Below, in pieces: positions 60,802 through 64,000 of a stretch of DNA of 64,000 bases (its first letter is position 1; the number at the start of each line of letters is the position of its first letter). A program made the translations under genes and the position numbers. Source of the stretch: JAVEDQ01 sp963783105 (GTDB lineage Bacteria; Actinomycetota; Actinomycetes; Frankiales; Frankiaceae); NCBI GenBank assembly GCA_963783105.1, contig CAWAMI010000007.1, positions 62,001 to 126,000 of the forward strand, read 5' to 3'. Below the pieces are notes generated by a model that saw only the letters and a program-made list of their open reading frames with translations, searched no databases and had not been told where the DNA came from.

Positions 60802-62232
60802 TCAGACCGCGGACGATCCCGCCCGCGTGCCCGCGGGGGCGTCGCCGCGGCCGCCGGCGGGGTAGGAGTCCGCGCCGCGCAGGTCCATCTCGATCTCCGC
60901 CAGCGAGCGACCCTTCGTCTCCGGCACGCGCGCCCGCATGAACAGGAACGAGACCAGCGTGATGACGGCCAGGCCGAAGAAGGTCGCCGGGCGGCCGGCC
61001 CACGCCAGGATGGACAGGTAGCTGATCGCGACCAGGAAGTTCGCCAGCCAGTTCGCGACGCCCGCGAGGCTCATCGCGGAACCGCGGACCCGCAGCGGGT
61101 AGATCTCGGAGATCAGCAGCCAGAACACCGGGCCGAGGCCGATCGCGAACGACCCGATGTAGAGGCAGAGCGCCGCGATCGCGATGCCCGCGTGCAGGTG
61201 GTCGATGTTGTCGCCCTGGCCGATGAACGAGATCGCCAGGACCACCAGGCCGACCATCATGCCGGCGGTCCCGCCGAGCAGCAGCGGACGGCGGCCGATC
61301 CGGTCGAGGAGCTTGATCGCGACGACCGTGAGCAGCACGTTGATCGCGCCGACGATCACGGTGCCGCCGATCGCGGCGTGTTCGCCGAGCCCTGCCCCCT
61401 CCAGGAGCGTGGGCGCGTAGTAGATGACCGTGTTGATGCCGGTGATCTGCTGGATGATCGCCAGCGCAACGCCGACGACCAGCGCCGGACGAACCGCCGG
61501 GCCGAACAGGGCGCTGACGCCCTCACGCTGCTGGGCGACGGTCTGCACCTCGTCGATCTCGGCATCGACGTCCTCCGGCCGCTGGCGGACGCGGCCGAGG
61601 ATCTGCCGGGCCTCGTCCTCCCGCTCCTGTTCCACCAGCCAGGCGGGGCTCTCGGGCTGACGCAGCATGCCGAGCCCGAGCACGAGCGACGGGATCACGG
61701 CGAGCGCGACCATCGTCCGCCACTGTCCCGTCGCGGTGAGGAAGTAGGCGATGAGTTGGCTGCTCAGGATGCCGATGGTGATGGCCAACTGGTTCATCGA
61801 GACGAGCGCCCCGCGGACGTCCGGCGGCGCGATCTCCCCGATGTAGAGCGGCACGATCACCGAAGCCGACCCGACGCCGAGGCCGATGATCACGCGGAAG
61901 GCGACGAGCGTGACGGCCTCGGGCGCGAGCGAGGCGCCGACGATGCCGACCACGAACGTCGCGGCGGTCAGCAGGATGAGCCGCTTGCGGCCCAGTCGGT
62001 CGGACAGGCGCCCGGCGAGGAAGGCGCCGAGGGCGGCGCCGAGCAGCAGGGACGAGGTGATGACGCCCTTGCGGAAGGGGGTGTCCCAGTCGAAGTCGTT
62101 GGCGATCAGCGGCAGGGCGCCGCCGATCACGCCGGTGTCGTAGCCGAAGAGGAGTCCGCCGATGCCGGCCAGGACGGCCGCGCGTCGTACGTAGGAATTA
62201 CGGCGCGCGGCCCCAGTCGATAGTGCTGTCAC
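60802..62232 (-). CDS. MFS sugar porter
   Basis: The product has 476 residues with 12 membrane helices. Sugar porter signatures are present: GYDTGVIGGALPLI (helix 1), GRLSDRLGRKRLIL, the PESPAWLVEQ loop, QQITGINTVIYYAP (helix 7), DRIGRRPLLL and VPETKGRSLAEIE at the end. Such carriers move monosaccharides or polyols with protons. AGGAGG five bases before GTG 62232 fixes the start; upstream in-frame starts lack a ribosome site. A 10-base palindrome GGCATATGCC (62272-62281) and an 18-base palindrome (62355-62372) lie upstream. The hypothetical gene follows 29 bases downstream. Confidence 0.94.
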   Translation of the reverse strand: MTALSTGAARRNSYVRRAAVLAGIGGLLFGYDTGVIGGALPLIANDFDWDTPFRKGVITSSLLLGAALGAFLAGRLSDRLGRKRLILLTAATFVVGIVGASLAPEAVTLVAFRVIIGLGVGSASVIVPLYIGEIAPPDVRGALVSMNQLAITIGILSSQLIAYFLTATGQWRTMVALAVIPSLVLGLGMLRQPESPAWLVEQEREDEARQILGRVRQRPEDVDAEIDEVQTVAQQREGVSALFGPAVRPALVVGVALAIIQQITGINTVIYYAPTLLEGAGLGEHAAIGGTVIVGAINVLLTVVAIKLLDRIGRRPLLLGGTAGMMVGLVVLAISFIGQGDNIDHLHAGIAIAALCLYIGSFAIGLGPVFWLLISEIYPLRVRGSAMSLAGVANWLANFLVAISYLSILAWAGRPATFFGLAVITLVSFLFMRARVPETKGRSLAEIEMDLRGADSYPAGGRGDAPAGTRAGSSAV

Positions 62233-62354
62233 GGTGGCCTCCTGAGCCGGGCCGGGGGAAGACTGCAGCACGGCATATGCCCGTTTCGACGGATCGATAT
62301 GTTTCGCCAGCGCAACGACGTGCGCGGACTGCACGACCGTCGGCAGTCGGCCGT

Positions 62355-62372
62355 CGCGGGCACGTGCCCGCG
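62355..62372. promoter_or_regulatory. 18-base perfect palindrome CGCGGGCACGTGCCCGCG
   Basis: It lies between the sugar porter start (62232) and the small peptide stop (62457), 123 bases upstream of the porter. It could be an operator or a hairpin. The central CACGTG is self-complementary. No regulator gene is adjacent. Confidence 0.35.
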
Positions 62373-62412
62373 GAGCTCAGGAGGGGGCTTCGGCTCTCAC
62401 CGGACGGCACGG

Positions 62413-62435
62413 CTGAGCACTCTGCTCGTGCTCAG
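62413..62435 (-). terminator. CTGAGCAC/GTGCTCAG hairpin after the small peptide gene
   Basis: Perfect 8-base arms (62413-62420 and 62428-62435) with a 7-base loop begin 22 bases after the stop of the 42-residue peptide gene on the minus strand. There is no T-run, so it is an intrinsic-like stop only by position. Confidence 0.4.
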
Positions 62436-62456
62436 GACCGGTGCTCGAGCTGGTGC

Positions 62457-62585
62457 TCAGGTCCAGCTGCTGCCCCAGGCGACGACCGTGGTCGGCTGCT
62501 CCGGCTGGGAGACGCTGGCGACGCCGGCTGCTGCCCCGAGAACGGCGGCGAGGGCGACGGCGACAGCGACGAGGCGACGCTTCAC
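62457..62585 (-). CDS. 42-residue exported peptide
   Basis: A frame from GTG 62585 to TGA 62457-62459 encodes a basic start (MKRRLV), a hydrophobic Ala/Val core (AVAVALAAVLGAAAGVA) and a short mature end of about 15-20 residues, rich in Gln/Pro/Thr/Trp/Ser and finishing AWGSSWT. This is a good signal peptide with AxA-like cleavage possibilities after GVASVS. GGAAGG lies nine bases upstream. I recognise no family. A hairpin follows the stop. It sits alone between the sugar porter and tRNA-Arg, both on the same strand. A spurious frame cannot be ruled out, but the signal-peptide character and GTG with ribosome site are hard to get by chance. Confidence 0.5.
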   Translation of the reverse strand: MKRRLVAVAVALAAVLGAAAGVASVSQPEQPTTVVAWGSSWT

Positions 62586-62726
62586 GCTGGGGTTTCCTTC
62601 CGTGGCGGATCGATCTCTCTGTGCGATCAGTCTCGCAGCGCACGCCCCGCAACGGCGGGAGATTGACCGCGGTGTGTCACAACTCGGTCACAAATTACGG
62701 TGAGTGCTCAAGGTGCGAGCCGACGG

Positions 62727-62799
62727 CGCGCCCGGCAGGACTCGAACCTGCGACCAAGTGCTTAGAAGGCACCTGCTCTATCCACTGAGCTACGGGCGC
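62727..62799 (-). tRNA. tRNA-Arg (anticodon UCU)
   Basis: The minus strand folds into a full cloverleaf of 73 bases. The 7-bp acceptor stem GCGCCCG/CGGGCGC has a G discriminator. The D arm has GCTC/GAGC with the AGTGGATA loop, the anticodon stem is GTGC/GCAC with loop CTTCTAA giving anticodon TCT, and the T arm has GTTCGAGTC. The CCA end is not encoded. It reads AGA codons, rare in this genome. Confidence 0.97.
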
Positions 62800-62842
62800 A
62801 CGGGTGGATCCGAGCGTAGTCAGTCCCGCTCGACGCGCGCGG

Positions 62843-62910
62843 CCGACCCGGAGGTCGACCGGCAGCCGACCCGGAGGTCAACCGGCAGCCGACCCAAGGT
62901 CAACCGGCAG
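62843..62910. repeat. 23-base tandem repeats overlapping the hydrolase stop codon
   Basis: Three units (62843-62865, 62866-62888 and 62889-62910, the last 22 bases) of CCGACCCGGAGGTCRACCGG type lie between the tRNA and the hydrolase. The hydrolase stop (62900-62902) sits inside the third unit, where GGTCAACC supplies the TGA on the minus strand; the first unit has GGTCGACC. Confidence 0.9.
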
Positions 62911-63877
62911 AGGAGGGGCGAGCCCTGTCCGCGGAGGCCGCGCCCTCGGTGGCCAGCCAGTCGAGCACCAGCCCGGCGCTCCACTCGGCGTCCTCGAGCA
63001 TCGGGACGTGGCCGAGGTCGGGGTGCACCTCGAAGCGCCAGTCGGGCCGGCGGCGCGCGGCCCGCTCGCCGGCCGCCAGGGGAACGAGGCGGTCCTTGGC
63101 GCCGAACAGCAACAGTGTCGGCTGCGGAACCGAGGCGATGGTCCGCAGGTAACGCTTGGGGCGGGCGAGGAGCTTGAGCAGGCTGCGGGCGGCGCCGAGG
63201 AACGCCTTCTCCGGCTGCTTATGCCCCCTGCGCTGGGTCACCAGTGCGACCGACTCGCGCTTCACGCCGGCCGGAACGCGGTCCGGGTCGACGCAGCAGA
63301 GCGCGAGCGTCTCGCCGACCAGCTGCTCCGGCGAGAGGGTGCGGTTGCGCTTGCGGAGCATCCGCTCGCCGAGCATCGGCAGGGCGTAGGTGGCGAAGTT
63401 CCTGGCGACCGTCGGGTCGGGGCGGGACAGCCCGGCCGAGGGCAGCGCCGGGTCGACGAGCACCATGCCGACCACCACGTCCGGCGACCTCTGGGCCTCC
63501 AGCAGCGTGATGAGCCCGCCCATGCTGTTGCCCATCAGGACCACCGGGCCGCCCACCACCTCGCGAAGGAAGCGGTCGAGGAGCCGTCGGTTGCTGTGCA
63601 CGTCGGTGCGGCGCCCCTTGGCCTCGGTGAGACCGTGGCCGGCGAGGTCGAGCGCGAGCACGCGGCAGCTGCCGGTCAGCCTCGGCGCGAGGGCGAGCCA
63701 GTTCACCAACGAGCCGCCCAGCCCGTGCACGCAGACCACCACCGGGGCGTCCGCGGGTCCGCCGAAGTCGACATAGCGCACCGGCCCGTCGAGGTCGGCC
63801 CAGCGGTTCTCCGGCAGGAAGAGGCTCGGGCCGGCCGAGGGTCTGCCGTCGGTGCGGTGCTCGCTCTGCGTCGTCAC
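62900..63877 (-). CDS. alpha/beta hydrolase
   Basis: The product has 325 residues. It shows PVVVCVHGLGGSLVNWLALAP (oxyanion strand), DLAGHGLTEAKGRRTDV and the nucleophile elbow VVLMGNSMGGLITLLEA. The acid is in LLLFGAKDRLVPLAAG and the His in VHPDLGHVPMLED. The fold is complete and the substrate unknown. The start was taken as GTG 63877 (VTTQSEHRT); GTGs three codons further upstream are equally possible, and none has a clear ribosome site. The 3' end is inside tandem repeats. It is divergent from the SDR gene at the window edge. Confidence 0.88.
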   Translation of the reverse strand: MTTQSEHRTDGRPSAGPSLFLPENRWADLDGPVRYVDFGGPADAPVVVCVHGLGGSLVNWLALAPRLTGSCRVLALDLAGHGLTEAKGRRTDVHSNRRLLDRFLREVVGGPVVLMGNSMGGLITLLEAQRSPDVVVGMVLVDPALPSAGLSRPDPTVARNFATYALPMLGERMLRKRNRTLSPEQLVGETLALCCVDPDRVPAGVKRESVALVTQRRGHKQPEKAFLGAARSLLKLLARPKRYLRTIASVPQPTLLLFGAKDRLVPLAAGERAARRRPDWRFEVHPDLGHVPMLEDAEWSAGLVLDWLATEGAASADRARPSSAG

Positions 63878-63926
63878 CTCCACCACGCTAACGTCCGCGA
63901 GAACAGCGACCGGTGGGAGGGCAAGC

Positions 63927-64000
63927 GTGAGCGATCTGTTCGGCGTCGCCGACAAGGCCGTGCTGGTGACGGGTGGGTCCCGCGGGATCGGACGGATGAT
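63927..64000 (+). CDS. short-chain dehydrogenase, N-terminal fragment (3' truncated)
   Basis: GTG 63927 with GGGAGG six bases upstream opens a frame to the window end. It reads VADKAVLVTGGSRGIGRMI, the first Rossmann strand and the TGxxxGIG cofactor motif of SDR enzymes. The catalytic part is beyond the window, so substrate and class are unknown. Confidence 0.85.
   Translation, partial: MSDLFGVADKAVLVTGGSRGIGRM

Overview
The window is high-GC (roughly 70%) chromosomal DNA of an actinobacterium. Pointers are GTG starts, strong G/C third-position bias, a mycothiol gene (mshB, 55.8-56.8 kb), the actinobacterial neighbourhood Rv1109c-like lipid-droplet protein / ispH / DUF6542 / rmuC / ychF (0.3-6.8 kb), and mshB followed by an FtsH-like gene and a DUF6113-like gene. 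The overall protein flavour resembles Pseudonocardiales; this is an inference, not a demonstrated placement. No rRNA, transposase, integrase, prophage or CRISPR array is visible. One tRNA-Arg(UCU) lies near the right end.

Layout. 0-7 kb: housekeeping block. 7-10.5 kb: small hydrophobic protein, phospholipase D-like protein, MFS transporter. 10.9-17.5 kb: an accessory sulfur/metal island. A minus-strand cst-like sulfide module (CsoR/CstR-family repressor, TauE/SafE permease, rhodanese, CstB-like persulfide dioxygenase-rhodanese) diverges from a plus-strand module (MMPL transporter, DUF302 protein, SHOCT membrane protein, exported cupredoxin). Four copies of a TACCC/GGGTA-type inverted repeat lie at its promoters, suggesting that one repressor controls both modules. 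17.6-29.8 kb: a surface protein, SCO1 lipoprotein, DUF421 protein, MarR-ClC channel pair, two polytopic glycosyltransferase-like proteins, an alkylsulfatase and two small unknowns.

29.9-36.0 kb: an osmoprotectant NAGGN (N-acetylglutaminylglutamine amide) locus. The amidotransferase faces the M42 peptidase and the synthetase, and between them sit an AbiEi/DUF559 nuclease-like gene and an unexplained perfect 19-bp inverted repeat. 36.2-38.6 kb: QueA-like gene plus SDR, divergent from soxR across a SoxR-type palindrome. 38.5-42.5 kb: MoxR-DUF58-transglutaminase operon. 42.5-53.6 kb: lipoprotein, thioesterase, zinc-less alcohol dehydrogenase, ABC-F, Nudix, hydrolases, acyl-CoA dehydrogenase, PHA synthase, serA. 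53.9-64 kb: typA, mshB, FtsH-like AAA protease, flavin reductase, sugar porter, a 42-residue exported peptide, tRNA, hydrolase and the start of an SDR gene.

The best candidates for a little-described system are the cst-like operon with its divergent MMPL-DUF302-SHOCT-cupredoxin partner under shared operators, and the structured inverted-repeat element next to the AbiEi/DUF559 gene inside the NAGGN locus. Short tandem repeats recur at gene edges (rmuC C-terminus, SDR N-terminus, upstream of typA, hydrolase stop codon) and are reported separately.
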